A stretch of DNA of 42,112 nucleotides from Bacillus sp. MM2020_4 (GCF_011250555.1 NZ_JAANMZ010000041.1:1-42112), one strand, 5' to 3'; shown: positions 8,534 through 17,350, counted from the first letter of the stretch. The notes: generated from the sequence alone by a model not told the origin. A program made the numbers and translations.

Positions 8534-8618
8534 TTTTCCTCCTCCTATTTCAACGGAACATTTTATTTTATATAAAAGTGGTTTATTTTTCAGTTGTCAG
8601 TTTGAACTTTTTTCTTAA

Positions 8619-9053
8619 TCACTTTCCATCGACTTCTTGTAAATAAGCCGCTTCTATTTGTTTCAGCATTTCTTTAAATCTCCTTTTTTTCAACGGAGAC
8701 CAAATGATTCCGATAAATAGATCATTTACATTCTGGAGATAGCCAAAGGAGTCCATCTTTTCAATATAGTGCAATTCACAACTCTCTTCTGTAAGTGGAC
8801 GAATCTGGTATGCTACTAAAAAGTCATGTTTATTACTAGTTGTTCGATATTGATAGGACGTATTTTGGGTGATTTCTTCAATCCGAATGGTGGCTTTGGC
8901 ATTTTTTGAAAACGTCTTAACATATTCGAACCCTGCCAGTTGTTTTTCCGATACCTTTTTCCCCGTTTGGGAATGAATGTCCGCCAAGACTGATTTTATA
9001 ATCGTCTCATAAAGAAATGCTACCGGTACTTTCATTTTTTTTACTATTTCCAT
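8619..9053 (-). CDS. DUF3284 family protein
   Basis: A 144-residue soluble protein that fits DUF3284, a START/SRPBCC-like small family repeatedly found beside cellobiose-type PTS and DUF871 genes in Firmicutes. Conserved features seen are the N-terminal amphipathic stretch, TSYQYRTTSNKHDFLVAYQI and the basic C-terminal helix PLKKRRFKEML. Function is unknown. The ATG at 9053 was chosen because AGGTG lies 6 bp upstream; the preceding small gene ends at 9059, so the two are tightly linked. A role in handling the PTS substrate or regulating transport is inference from context. Confidence 0.7.
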   Translation of the reverse strand: MEIVKKMKVPVAFLYETIIKSVLADIHSQTGKKVSEKQLAGFEYVKTFSKNAKATIRIEEITQNTSYQYRTTSNKHDFLVAYQIRPLTEESCELHYIEKMDSFGYLQNVNDLFIGIIWSPLKKRRFKEMLKQIEAAYLQEVDGK

Positions 9054-9058
9054 CCCAT

Positions 9059-9247
9059 TCACCTAATCTTCTTTTCTGTTTTATTTCGCTTCTTTTCCAT
9101 AAAAAGGATAATAGTACCAACAATAAGAAGAAAGAGTGCCGTAGTCAAATTAAGAATATCATACTGTCCTGTTTTAGCATTTGCGCTGAATAGTAATAGG
9201 AGACAGCCAATACTAAGAAGAAATAAACCCCATTTACCCACGTTCAT
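9059..9247 (-). CDS. small two-helix membrane protein of PTS operon
   Basis: About 62 residues with two hydrophobic helices (WGLFLLSIGCLLLLFSA and LTTALFLLIVGTIILFM) joined by a short polar loop and ending in a strongly basic tail KKRNKTEKK. No family recognised. The start is either ATG 9247 or GTG 9241; AAAAAGG lies just upstream and better fits the GTG. It sits between the 81-aa-frame gene and the DUF3284 gene with almost no spacing, so it belongs to the operon. It could be an accessory subunit of the IIC, but that is conjecture. Confidence 0.6.
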   Translation of the reverse strand: MNVGKWGLFLLSIGCLLLLFSANAKTGQYDILNLTTALFLLIVGTIILFMEKKRNKTEKKIR

Positions 9248-9255
9248 CATCCTTT

Positions 9256-9480
9256 TTATTTGGCTGGGGAAGAACGGAAATAAAGAACCGAACCCCACGG
9301 CTGTTTTTTAATGGTCAATTTCGCCAAATTTGATGCTTCCTTCAAATCTTCCGCGTTTGTTTCAAAATAAAGATTGATACCCTTTTTTTCTTTAAAAGAA
9401 AATTGAATCCCCTCCTCGTTATAATGGTTCAATAGTTCAATGATTTTGTCGTGAAATACTCCTGCACTTATTTCAATCAT
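9256..9480 (-). CDS. small soluble protein of PTS operon, unknown function
   Basis: A 74-residue protein beginning MIEISAGVFHDKIIELLNHY; the ATG at 9480 has AAAGGGG 8 bp upstream, better than an in-frame ATG at 9501. Predicted alpha/beta, with no membrane segment and no recognised domain. It lies 78 bp behind the IIC gene and directly before the two-helix protein. The size and position suggest a dedicated accessory or regulatory protein of the uptake system, but nothing in the sequence shows its activity. Confidence 0.6.
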   Translation of the reverse strand: MIEISAGVFHDKIIELLNHYNEEGIQFSFKEKKGINLYFETNAEDLKEASNLAKLTIKKQPWGSVLYFRSSPAK

Positions 9481-9557
9481 GTTTTCTACCCCTTTCTCCA
9501 TGGGAAAGAAGGATGAGCCACTTCTCTAGGGAAGCAGCCCCCCATTTGAGAATTCAT

Positions 9558-10967
9558 CTATACAGACTTATCAGGTCCTAAATCTGGGTCCAACTTGTTT
9601 GCGGAGATAACAAATGGAATCCAAATGACAAATGATACTAGCATGGCAACCAATGTAACAATTGGTGCACGCCAGTCCGCCCCAGTTGCCAAGAAGGATA
9701 GTAAGAATGGAGGTGTCACCCAGGTCACTTGTTGCGAAACCGGATTAACAAGTCCCCACATCGTCGCCCAGTAACCGATTGAAACAGACACAACTGGTGC
9801 AAGCAAGAATGGAATGAACATCATCGGGTTCAATACAATTGGTAAACCGAACAGGATTGGTTCGTTGATATTGAAAATACCAGGTCCTATGGACAAATTA
9901 GCAACTGTCCGATAATCTTTCCGTTTAGAAAATAGAAGAAGCGCTAAAATTAATACAATGGTTCCGCCTGAGCCGCCATACCAAGCATAGGCGTCAAATG
10001 ACCCGCGAACCCACATGTATCCTTTAGAAATGACCAAATCAGCTCCGCCTTGTTGGAACAAGTTAACGTTTTCCAATTGGGCAACACCGAAGACCCCATC
10101 CAGGATTGGCGCAAGAACATTCGGTCCATGAATTCCGAAGAACCAAAACAACTGAACGAATAAAGCAACTAGGATAACTGCTCCAAACCCTTGGGACAGT
10201 CCAAGAAGCGGCTGAGCCACCGTTTTTTGCATCCATTGTAAGAAAGTCATATCTGGCACGATCTTGGAGAAAACGAAATAGAAAATACCAACTACATATA
10301 GAGCGGCAGTTGCCGGGATAATGGAGGCAAATGCTTTCGAAATGGCTGGCGGAACGGAATCCGGCAACTTGATAGTGATATCCTTCAACATCAATTTTAC
10401 ATATATCATAGTAGCAACAAAACCAATAATCATGGCCGTAAAGAAGAGGTTCGCGTCCAAGTTGTTTAATGGGAGCCAGCCCCATCCACCAGCTGTGATG
10501 CTATCAGCAGTTGCAGACCACCCGGCTGCATTTATGGCATCTACAGTGGTTGCATCCAATTTCAATCCAGAAATGCCACCGGAGAAAGAGAACGTAATCC
10601 CAGCAATTGAAGCCGCTGTTGACACAATTCCACCAGATAACTGATCAACTCCGTAGGCTTTGGCAAGATTATACCCCCAGGAAAATACAAAAATTAAACC
10701 GGCAATCGCAAGGGTCCCACTCCATACATATCCATTAACGGCAATAATTTCTCTAATAACTGGAATGCTGTTCCCATCGTATCCATCAAAGAATTGCGGT
10801 GGCAGATCCCGTATAAGAGCGTTAATCATAACAGCCACAGATCCCGCCATCGTTGCCGGGATTGTTCCAATAAATGCATCCCTTAAAGCAACCAGATGCT
10901 TTTGGCCCCCGATCTTACCCGCAAGTGGCAGAAAATACTTTTCCAACCATGCAATTAAAAATTGCAT
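9558..10967 (-). CDS. PTS lactose/cellobiose-family EIIC permease
   Basis: A 469-residue membrane protein with about ten helices, of the PTS_EIIC_2 (CelB/LicC) family. It starts MQFLIAWLEKYFLPLAGKIG, carries the FFGIHGPNVLAPI motif (near residue 275) and the conserved NEPILFGLPIVLNP motif (near 365) involved in sugar binding. It imports a beta-linked disaccharide that IIB phosphorylates. First structural gene of the operon; a cre site and likely promoter lie 170 bp upstream. The length is a little above typical CelB (about 440-450) owing to a long central loop near residues 135-170. Confidence 0.92.
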   Translation of the reverse strand: MQFLIAWLEKYFLPLAGKIGGQKHLVALRDAFIGTIPATMAGSVAVMINALIRDLPPQFFDGYDGNSIPVIREIIAVNGYVWSGTLAIAGLIFVFSWGYNLAKAYGVDQLSGGIVSTAASIAGITFSFSGGISGLKLDATTVDAINAAGWSATADSITAGGWGWLPLNNLDANLFFTAMIIGFVATMIYVKLMLKDITIKLPDSVPPAISKAFASIIPATAALYVVGIFYFVFSKIVPDMTFLQWMQKTVAQPLLGLSQGFGAVILVALFVQLFWFFGIHGPNVLAPILDGVFGVAQLENVNLFQQGGADLVISKGYMWVRGSFDAYAWYGGSGGTIVLILALLLFSKRKDYRTVANLSIGPGIFNINEPILFGLPIVLNPMMFIPFLLAPVVSVSIGYWATMWGLVNPVSQQVTWVTPPFLLSFLATGADWRAPIVTLVAMLVSFVIWIPFVISANKLDPDLGPDKSV

Positions 10968-11137
10968 TGTAAAACCTCCCTATAAGGATTTTAAAAACAT
11001 GTTCTAAATCCAAATACTAGGTCAAAGCAGGTTTCTTCTTTCTTAAATTCTCTTTGTTTTCCTTCCATCGCATCCCACCCTTCAAGTTTTGGTCTAAAAC
11101 AGCATATGCTCGGTCTAATCATAATAAAACGTTAACC

Positions 11138-11151
11138 TGAAACCGTTTGCA
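11138..11151. promoter_or_regulatory. catabolite-responsive element (cre) for CcpA
   Basis: TGAAACCGTTTGCA matches the TGNAANCGNNNNCA cre consensus at every fixed position. On the minus strand it overlaps a likely -35 TTGCAA (17-bp spacer to TTTTAT), so CcpA would repress the PTS operon in good carbon sources. Confidence 0.7.
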
Positions 11152-11197
11152 AAAGCTCTTTTAATAAAATTATCCTTAAACTATAAAACTTGTATTC

Positions 11198-12361
11198 TCA
11201 GACGATATAACAATAGAACAAATCATTCAGCAATAATGCTGCCGCTCCAAGTACTGTGATGTCATCTCCTAGTTTACTTACTTCAATAATAGTTTCGTCT
11301 ATCAGAGCCCGCTCACTAATTATTTGCTGTATACTCGGCAATAAAAACTCTTTGCTTTTCATAACTCCTCCGCTTAACACAATCTTATTCGGATTGGCCG
11401 TATGGATGAAATTGACAATTCCCACTCCGATTAATCTCCCGGTTTCCTCCAACGCCTGAATATATTCCCTTTTTCCTTGTTTTGCCAGACGATAGACTCC
11501 TTCTGCGGTTAAGTTTTCTGGTGCATCCGGTATAGACCTTTTTGCTCTGCGGACAATGGCTTCACCCGTAACGAAAGTTTCAAGGCACCCAATATTGCCA
11601 CAGCTGCATCGTTCACCCTCTAATGAAATCGAAGCATGGCCTATTTCACCGGCCACACCGTGAGCACCGTGGATCAACTTATTGTCTTCAATCAGGCCTG
11701 ATCCCACACCGCGGCCAATATTTATCACCGCAAAACGTTTGGCGACACTCTCATTTCCAAACCAATATTCGCCAAGCGTCATGGCCCGTGAATTATTTTC
11801 CACCAAGACCTGTAAGTCAGTTTGCTTCTCCAACGTTTGCTTAATTGGCACATTTAATAAACCGGAATTGACAGAGGAAAGAGAGGTACCTGTCTTAACA
11901 TCGATGATCCCATGCATGGCAACACCAATCCCCAGAATCCTACCTGTATACTGTTTATTGCCCCCCACTAACTGTTCTGCCACCACTGACAAACAGGTCA
12001 AGAATTCCTCTTTGGTGATGTTTGGATAAATATCCACTTCTACACGGTCATAGATGTTGCCCACCAAATCACTAACAATCCCTTTAATCGTTTTCGAACC
12101 TGCATCCAACCCAATCACATAATATCCATCTTCTTTTAATTGAAGCAGTGTTGGCTTCCTGCCTCCTATTGACTGCCCCAGGCGGCTTTCTATCACCAAA
12201 TTTTCACGAATCAATTCTTTCACTAGACTGCTTACGGTAGGTGGGGTAATGCCTGTTTCTCTTGCGATATCTGCACGGGAAATAGAACCGGACAATCGAA
12301 TTTTGTTTAAAATAGTTGTTTTATTGACTGATTTCATATATTCAAATGTCCCTCGAAGCAT
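11198..12361 (-). CDS. ROK-family transcriptional repressor
   Basis: A 387-residue protein: an N-terminal winged helix-turn-helix (about 10-70: SRADIARETGITPPTVSSLVKEL) followed by GRKPTLLQL and a ROK sugar-binding/kinase-like domain with GLDAGSKT, the ENNSRAMTLGEYWFG motif and a CSCGNIGCLE zinc site. XylR/NagC-type repressors of this build respond to a free or phosphorylated sugar. It is encoded just upstream of, and in line with, the PTS operon, so it most likely controls it. ATG 12361 is preceded by AGGTGAGG; a GTG at 12373 overlaps that site. A palindrome at 12398-12419 may be its own operator. Confidence 0.85.
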   Translation of the reverse strand: MLRGTFEYMKSVNKTTILNKIRLSGSISRADIARETGITPPTVSSLVKELIRENLVIESRLGQSIGGRKPTLLQLKEDGYYVIGLDAGSKTIKGIVSDLVGNIYDRVEVDIYPNITKEEFLTCLSVVAEQLVGGNKQYTGRILGIGVAMHGIIDVKTGTSLSSVNSGLLNVPIKQTLEKQTDLQVLVENNSRAMTLGEYWFGNESVAKRFAVINIGRGVGSGLIEDNKLIHGAHGVAGEIGHASISLEGERCSCGNIGCLETFVTGEAIVRRAKRSIPDAPENLTAEGVYRLAKQGKREYIQALEETGRLIGVGIVNFIHTANPNKIVLSGGVMKSKEFLLPSIQQIISERALIDETIIEVSKLGDDITVLGAAALLLNDLFYCYIV

Positions 12362-12397
12362 AACGATCCTCACCTTTTCGGAATACGAAAATCTTTA

Positions 12398-12419
12398 TAA
12401 ATTTAATTAACTAAGTTTA
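12398..12419. promoter_or_regulatory. candidate ROK-repressor operator
   Basis: A 22-bp imperfect palindrome of form TAAAYTTARTTAAYTAARTTTA (18 of 22 positions symmetric, all breaks are transitions), 37 bp upstream of the ROK start. Position suggests autoregulation. No equally clear copy was seen upstream of the IIC gene. Confidence 0.4.
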
Positions 12420-12535
12420 CCTTCATTATATTTCTCCTTTTTATCCTTCTATGCCAATTTTTCATGTTTTTTTAAAATTATTCCTGACATAAAAGTGGAC
12501 CTTCTTCATAGGTCCTAGTTCCTTCCTGAAAAGAA

Positions 12536-12565
12536 CAAAAAAAGAAATCCCGCTGATGGGATTTC
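12536..12565 (-). terminator. terminator of the bmrA-like/two-component operon
   Basis: 8-bp stem GAAATCCC/GGGATTTC with 6-nt loop, followed on the minus strand by T7 and further T-rich sequence, immediately after the kinase stop. Confidence 0.85.
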
Positions 12566-12571
12566 CACTAA

Positions 12572-13612
12572 TCAAACTGGGATGAAGATAGTAAAAGTCG
12601 TTCCCTTCTCTATTTCACTTTCAACGTAAATCGCCCCATCATGCATCTCAATGATCTTTTTCACAATAGAAAGCCCTAGACCACTCCCGCCTCTCGATCG
12701 CTCCCGTGCCTTATCCGCTTTAAAAAACCGTTCGAATATGTGGACTTGATCTTTTTTAGAAATACCAATCCCTGTATCAGATATTTTTATCATTGCCTTG
12801 CCATCAATATTTTTAAGCTGGATACGAATTTTTCCTAAATGAGGAGTAAATTTAATACTATTATGGAGTAAATTTGTCCATACTTGGCTCATTAAGTCCT
12901 CGTCCGCTAAGATGTGGACTTTCTCCAATGATACATCGATCTCTATTTCTTTTTCCATCCAATTAGGTTCACATGCCAAAATAATATTTCTGATTTGTTG
13001 GTCTAATCGATAGTTTTTCCGCTCAAATGGATGATGCTCAGATTCCAGGGATGTTAGCTTTAGCAGATTATCACTTAATTTCGATAATCGGTACGTTTCA
13101 GTTTCAATAATACTAAGATAGTGGCTTCGTTCCTCATTCGTCAATTCATCATATTGAAGGGCTTTGGCAAAACCACCTATTGACGTTAACGGGGACTGAA
13201 TTTCATGAGAAACATTTGAAATAAACTCCTGTCGCATCGCTTCCATTTCCTTCAATTGCTTTGCCATATGATTGATATGATCAATTAATGTAGTGAAGGG
13301 ATCCTCTCTTTTCAATGTTTGCAACTGAATATTAAAGTCCCCATTCGCAATTTTTCGCAAAGCATCGATGATTTCCTTAAAGTGGTTACGTTGCCTAGAA
13401 CGAATGATTTTACCAAAACTATATCCAATACAAACAAAAATAAAAAAGCCTAGAATGGTTGTTCCTAAATACTGAATATAATGAGATAAATGCAAATGAA
13501 ATTTCTGATAAAAAATAATCTTAACCAAATAGGCGATTGAAAAACTTACTATTATCGTAGTTAAAAAGATGAAAATACCAAATAAATGTCTAACAAGGCT
13601 CCGCTTCTTCAC
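12572..13612 (-). CDS. sensor histidine kinase, HssS-like short-loop type
   Basis: A 346-residue kinase. Two helices (about 10-33 and 48-68) enclose a very short external loop, then HAMP (about 70-125), HisKA with His136 in NVSHEIQSPLTS, and HATPase with NLLHNSIKFTP and GSGLGLSIVKK. The short loop suggests sensing in or at the membrane. The EIQSPLTSIGGFAKAL box is typical of HssS/YclK-like kinases. GTG start at 13612 overlaps the regulator stop by 4 bp. Position behind an exporter gene suggests it senses that exporter's substrate or damage caused by it. Confidence 0.88.
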   Translation of the reverse strand: MKKRSLVRHLFGIFIFLTTIIVSFSIAYLVKIIFYQKFHLHLSHYIQYLGTTILGFFIFVCIGYSFGKIIRSRQRNHFKEIIDALRKIANGDFNIQLQTLKREDPFTTLIDHINHMAKQLKEMEAMRQEFISNVSHEIQSPLTSIGGFAKALQYDELTNEERSHYLSIIETETYRLSKLSDNLLKLTSLESEHHPFERKNYRLDQQIRNIILACEPNWMEKEIEIDVSLEKVHILADEDLMSQVWTNLLHNSIKFTPHLGKIRIQLKNIDGKAMIKISDTGIGISKKDQVHIFERFFKADKARERSRGGSGLGLSIVKKIIEMHDGAIYVESEIEKGTTFTIFIPV

Positions 13613-14283
13613 GGTTTCACCTCAAGTCGATACCCTAACCCCCATACCGTTTGAATCCGAAAAGGGACCCAGGTTTCAGGGAATCGCTCCCTCACCCTTT
13701 TAATATGGACATCCACAGTACGTTCGTCACCATCATAATCATAACCCCAAATATCTTCAATGAGCATTTCTCTAGAAAATGTCTTTCCTGGATAACTAGC
13801 TAATTTAAATAAAAGCTCAAATTCCTTCAATGGGATCGTGAATTCCTGTTCTCCATAAGACATTTCATGTGTTCTCCGATTCAGCTTGAAGCCATCTATG
13901 TTAATTATTTGTGAGACATTCAAGTTATACCTTTTTAGTAATGCTTTAACTCTCACTACTAATTCAATCGGCTCAAATGGTTTCACTAGATAATCATCTG
14001 CTCCAAGGTCAAAGCCCTTAACCTTTTGGGGCGTTTCACCCATAGCGGTTAACATTAAGATCGGAATATCACTAAAAACTCTTATCTCCCGACATAGTTC
14101 CCAACCATCCATATTGGGCATCATAATATCAATGATGACCAAATCCATCTTTGTTTTCTCCATCAATTCCAATGCCTTTAATCCGTCCGAAGCTTCGTAA
14201 AGTTCAAATCCTTCCTTTTTTAAAAAAAGAAGGACAAGCTCGCGAATGTGGGAGTCATCGTCAACGATCAGTACCTTCGTCAT
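13609..14283 (-). CDS. OmpR-family response regulator, HssR-like
   Basis: 224 residues: receiver with VDDDSHIREL, phospho-acceptor Asp52 in IIDIMMPNMDG and KPFEPIELVVRV, then a winged helix with IWGYDYDGDERTVDVHIKRVRERF and a QTVWGLGYRLEV end. The GYDY-GDERTVDVHIKR segment is like HssR, the heme-stress regulator, although no hrtAB genes are here. It is 23 bp downstream of the BmrA-like gene and overlaps its kinase, so all three are probably one transcript. Confidence 0.88.
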   Translation of the reverse strand: MTKVLIVDDDSHIRELVLLFLKKEGFELYEASDGLKALELMEKTKMDLVIIDIMMPNMDGWELCREIRVFSDIPILMLTAMGETPQKVKGFDLGADDYLVKPFEPIELVVRVKALLKRYNLNVSQIINIDGFKLNRRTHEMSYGEQEFTIPLKEFELLFKLASYPGKTFSREMLIEDIWGYDYDGDERTVDVHIKRVRERFPETWVPFRIQTVWGLGYRLEVKP

Positions 14284-14305
14284 TTATTCTCATCCTTTCA
14301 ATTGA

Positions 14306-16054
14306 TTAAGCAAGTTCGGCCCTACGTAATTGCTGCTCCGCAAATTGGCGATACAGGGAGTGTGTTTGGACAAGTTGCTCATGTGTCCCGCTCCCCGTAA
14401 TTTCTCCTTTTTCAAGGAAGATGATTTGGTCAGAATCAATCACAGTCGAAAGACGATGGGCAATGATTAAAGTTGTTCTTCCCTTCATTAAATTCTGCAA
14501 TGCCTGTTGAACAACAAGCTCTGATTTGCTATCAAGGCTAGAGGTCGCTTCGTCTAACATAAGAATTTGAGGATTCCTCAAAAAGGCACGCGCAATGGCG
14601 ATTCTCTGCCTTTGACCACCCGACAATTTGATTCCACGTTCACCGACTTCGGTATCATATCCACTCGGCAGCTCAGAAATAAATTGATCGGCATAAGCCA
14701 TTTTCGCTACACGAGCGATCTCTTCATCTCCGACGGCAGCTTTCATTCCATAACAAATATTATCACGTATAGTTCCGGAAATAATCGGACTTTCCTGTGA
14801 AACATAGCCAATATGACTTCTCCATGAAGCTAGCGAAAAATGATCAATGGACTCTTTCCCAAGAAGAATCGTTCCCTGATTTGGTTGGTAGAAACGCTCC
14901 AATAAAGAAAAGAGTGTCGTTTTACCACTTCCACTTGGACCAACAATCGCTGTCACCTTTCCAGCTTCTATCGTAAAGTTGATATCGTGCAGAATCTTTT
15001 CTCCGTTTTGATAGGAAAAATCTAATTGCTTCACGGTAATGAGTTGGTTCATATTTTTTACATGTGGTTTGGAATCATCCTGTTCTTCCGTCGAATCCAT
15101 GATTGAAATAATTCGTTCCGTTGCACCAGTGGCTTTTTGAAATTGAGTAAAAAATGCCGCTAATTGCCCCATTGGCATAACGATTTGGAAAAGATACATA
15201 ATAAAGGCGACTAAATCACCTGCGGTTAAAGCCCCAGAGGAAACGCTCATTCCTCCATATCCCAAAATGGTAACGAGTAAAAGCATAATGACTATTCCCA
15301 TTAGCGGACCAAGTAATGCTTGAATCTTTGCCTCTTTTAGCCCATATTGAAACAATTTTGTTATTCCCCTTTTTCCATTCTCATACTCCATTGGCTCTGC
15401 ATTCGAGGTCTTCACGAGCCGGATTTCCGATAATACTTGTTGGATGACAGAAGTGAACTTTGCCGTCTCGTCCTGAAGACCCTTCGACACTAGATGCATT
15501 TTTCTACCTAATACCATCAATATCACAGCAGAAAGTGGGATAGCGATCATCATTAACATGGTCATTTTCCAATCCATTACAAACATGACAATAATGGAAC
15601 CCATAATAGATATCGTTCCTGATAGGAAATTAGTGAGATGTTCCGTAATTAAACCTCTTACAACTCCTGTATCATTTGTCACGCGGCTGACCGTTTCACC
15701 TGATTGATGCTCATCAAAATAAGGGATTGGTAAGGTGAGAAGCTTCTTCCATAGACGTTCTCTAATACCTGCAACAACCGATTGTCCGATGTGATTGAGG
15801 AGGTAGATCGATATCCCGCTGGCCGCAGCCTGAATCAAAAGAGCTCCAGCAAGAAGAATAATTTTCCCTGGACTTAAAGAGCTTATTGAAAAGTCATTAA
15901 TCAGGTTTTTCGTAAATAGTGGAACGGATAATCCAACTAAAGTTGTACTGACACTTAGTAATAAAGCAATCGCAATCAGTAGTTTTGATGGCTTGGTTTG
16001 TTGCACTAATCGAATAAATTGACGCCACCCTTTTTCGGGTTTTTCTTTTGACAT
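14306..16054 (-). CDS. bmrA: BmrA-like homodimeric multidrug ABC exporter
   Basis: 582 residues, the length of BmrA/LmrA half-transporters: six helices (about 20-310) then a nucleotide-binding domain with Walker A GPSGSGKTT, signature KLSGGQRQRIAIARA, Walker B ILMLDEATSSLDS and H-loop IIAHRLST. Long stretches such as SGETVSRVTNDT and GYVSQESPIISGTIRDNICYG closely resemble Bacillus subtilis BmrA. The ATG at 16054 has AAAGGATG upstream; a longer frame to 16225 lacks support. It heads an operon with a two-component system, whereas B. subtilis bmrA is controlled by a leader peptide gene; none was seen here. Confidence 0.85.
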   Translation of the reverse strand: MSKEKPEKGWRQFIRLVQQTKPSKLLIAIALLLSVSTTLVGLSVPLFTKNLINDFSISSLSPGKIILLAGALLIQAAASGISIYLLNHIGQSVVAGIRERLWKKLLTLPIPYFDEHQSGETVSRVTNDTGVVRGLITEHLTNFLSGTISIMGSIIVMFVMDWKMTMLMMIAIPLSAVILMVLGRKMHLVSKGLQDETAKFTSVIQQVLSEIRLVKTSNAEPMEYENGKRGITKLFQYGLKEAKIQALLGPLMGIVIMLLLVTILGYGGMSVSSGALTAGDLVAFIMYLFQIVMPMGQLAAFFTQFQKATGATERIISIMDSTEEQDDSKPHVKNMNQLITVKQLDFSYQNGEKILHDINFTIEAGKVTAIVGPSGSGKTTLFSLLERFYQPNQGTILLGKESIDHFSLASWRSHIGYVSQESPIISGTIRDNICYGMKAAVGDEEIARVAKMAYADQFISELPSGYDTEVGERGIKLSGGQRQRIAIARAFLRNPQILMLDEATSSLDSKSELVVQQALQNLMKGRTTLIIAHRLSTVIDSDQIIFLEKGEITGSGTHEQLVQTHSLYRQFAEQQLRRAELA

Positions 16055-16175
16055 ATCTATACATCCTTTCATTATCAAGCACTCATCATTCAGTATCCAT
16101 TGCTCCATTCGAATTATATTAAAAATGTATGAATTTAGTATGAACTGCCGCAAAATTTCTCTATCTTGGTTTGGT

Positions 16176-16251
16176 TTCCGCAAACAAATGGGGTAGTTTC
16201 GCAAACAAATCCATTGGTTTCGCAAACAAACGGCTTACTTTCGCAAATAAA
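16176..16251. repeat. 21-bp-period repeat cluster, copy 1 (TTCGCAAACAAA type)
   Basis: Three complete 21-bp units and a partial fourth start at 16176, 16197, 16218 and 16239. Each has the core TTTCGCAAACAAA followed by a variable tail. The tails (tggggtag, tccattgg, cggcttac, then a degenerate unit) recur in the same order in copy 2 at 17351-17450. The 16055-16372 gap also holds the start region of the BmrA-like gene; nothing else is clear in it. Confidence 0.85.
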
Positions 16252-16372
16252 ATTTTCTACTATAAAGTTTCAAATATCTCGTAACAAATGAATGATATTT
16301 TTCTACAAATTCTGCAGGATTTTACCACGCTAAATGAGAATTAGTAGATATTAACTACAAGGAGTGATTATT

Positions 16373-17344
16373 TTGATTATCAAGGCACGGAAAGTCCCAT
16401 TAATTATCTTGATTTTGTTGGCTCTATTGCGTCGGCTTCCCAAAAATCATGATAAGCGGTCACAAATTATGAAGGAACTTGCTAGAAGGCAGGCCGGATA
16501 CCAAGGAGAAGAGTCCCTAGACTACTATTTATGCCGACTACCTGAAAAAGACTATATGATTTTCCACGATTTAAACCTTCCTTTCGGAAAATATAACTGC
16601 CAAAACGATACGATTCTCCTTACACCTAAACTCGCCCTTATCCTAGAAACTAAAAATATGACAGGAACGTTAAAATTTGATTTAGAAAATGAGCAATTTT
16701 TTCAAACGATTGATGGAAATGATAAAGGCTACACAGATCCCATCGCGCAGGCTGAGATGCATAAGGCCTGCATCCAGGAGTTTCTATTAAAATATAATTT
16801 CCCTCCTGTTCCAGTTGATTACTTAGTTGTCATTAGTAATCCATATGCTGTTATTTCCTACAATGGAAACCACTCCGAAGTGAAGAAACGAGTCTGCAAA
16901 TCTCATAATCTCCTGAAAAAGATTGATATGTTTGAGAAAATGTACACAAATGAATTCCTCACCGAAAAAGAGCTCCGAAAGTTATGTAAACTCCTAGTTA
17001 AAAAGAATACTCCGCCAACAATCCATGTATTAGAAAGATGTGGTATTAAAAGGAGCGAATTAAGGACCGGTCCTCATTGTCCTTCATGTGATTATCTTCC
17101 GATTGTCCGCAAAAAGAGAAAATGGTACTGCCCATCCTGTAATACCTTTGCTAATGATGCACTAGATAGGGCGCTCCTGGATTATTTTTTGCTCTTTGAT
17201 TCCAAAATAACAAACCACGAGTTTCGTGCCTTTGCGCATATAACATCTGTCGATGCAGCAGGGAGGCATCTGCGATCCGCAGGACTTACCAGTTCCGGTG
17301 AAAAAAAGAATCGTTCATATTCTCCCGATACTATTCCTTGGTAA
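16373..17344 (+). CDS. NERD-domain protein with C-terminal zinc ribbon
   Basis: About 323 residues. A hydrophobic N-terminal segment (VPLIILILLALL) is followed by a NERD (nuclease-related) domain of roughly 35-150, with YQGEESLDYYL, HDLNLPFGKYNCQNDTILL and LILETKNMTG, the conserved E-x-K and acidic residues of restriction-endonuclease-like folds. A zinc ribbon (CPSC ... CPSC, 16-residue spacing) lies near 240-260. NERD proteins are common in Bacillus but poorly understood. TTG 16373 is chosen because AAGGAG is 8 bp upstream; a GTG at 16364 overlaps that site. It is monocistronic and bracketed by two copies of a repeat cluster. Confidence 0.8.
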   Translation: MIIKARKVPLIILILLALLRRLPKNHDKRSQIMKELARRQAGYQGEESLDYYLCRLPEKDYMIFHDLNLPFGKYNCQNDTILLTPKLALILETKNMTGTLKFDLENEQFFQTIDGNDKGYTDPIAQAEMHKACIQEFLLKYNFPPVPVDYLVVISNPYAVISYNGNHSEVKKRVCKSHNLLKKIDMFEKMYTNEFLTEKELRKLCKLLVKKNTPPTIHVLERCGIKRSELRTGPHCPSCDYLPIVRKKRKWYCPSCNTFANDALDRALLDYFLLFDSKITNHEFRAFAHITSVDAAGRHLRSAGLTSSGEKKNRSYSPDTIPW

Positions 17345-17350
17345 AATTCA

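Noticed and set aside
10063..10485. 140-aa minus-strand frame inside the IIC gene
   Set aside because: Shadow frame within a conserved transporter gene.
16055..16225. N-terminal extension of the BmrA-like protein to 16225
   Set aside because: The extra 57 residues do not resemble the family, contain the upstream repeat, and a good Shine-Dalgarno precedes ATG 16054.
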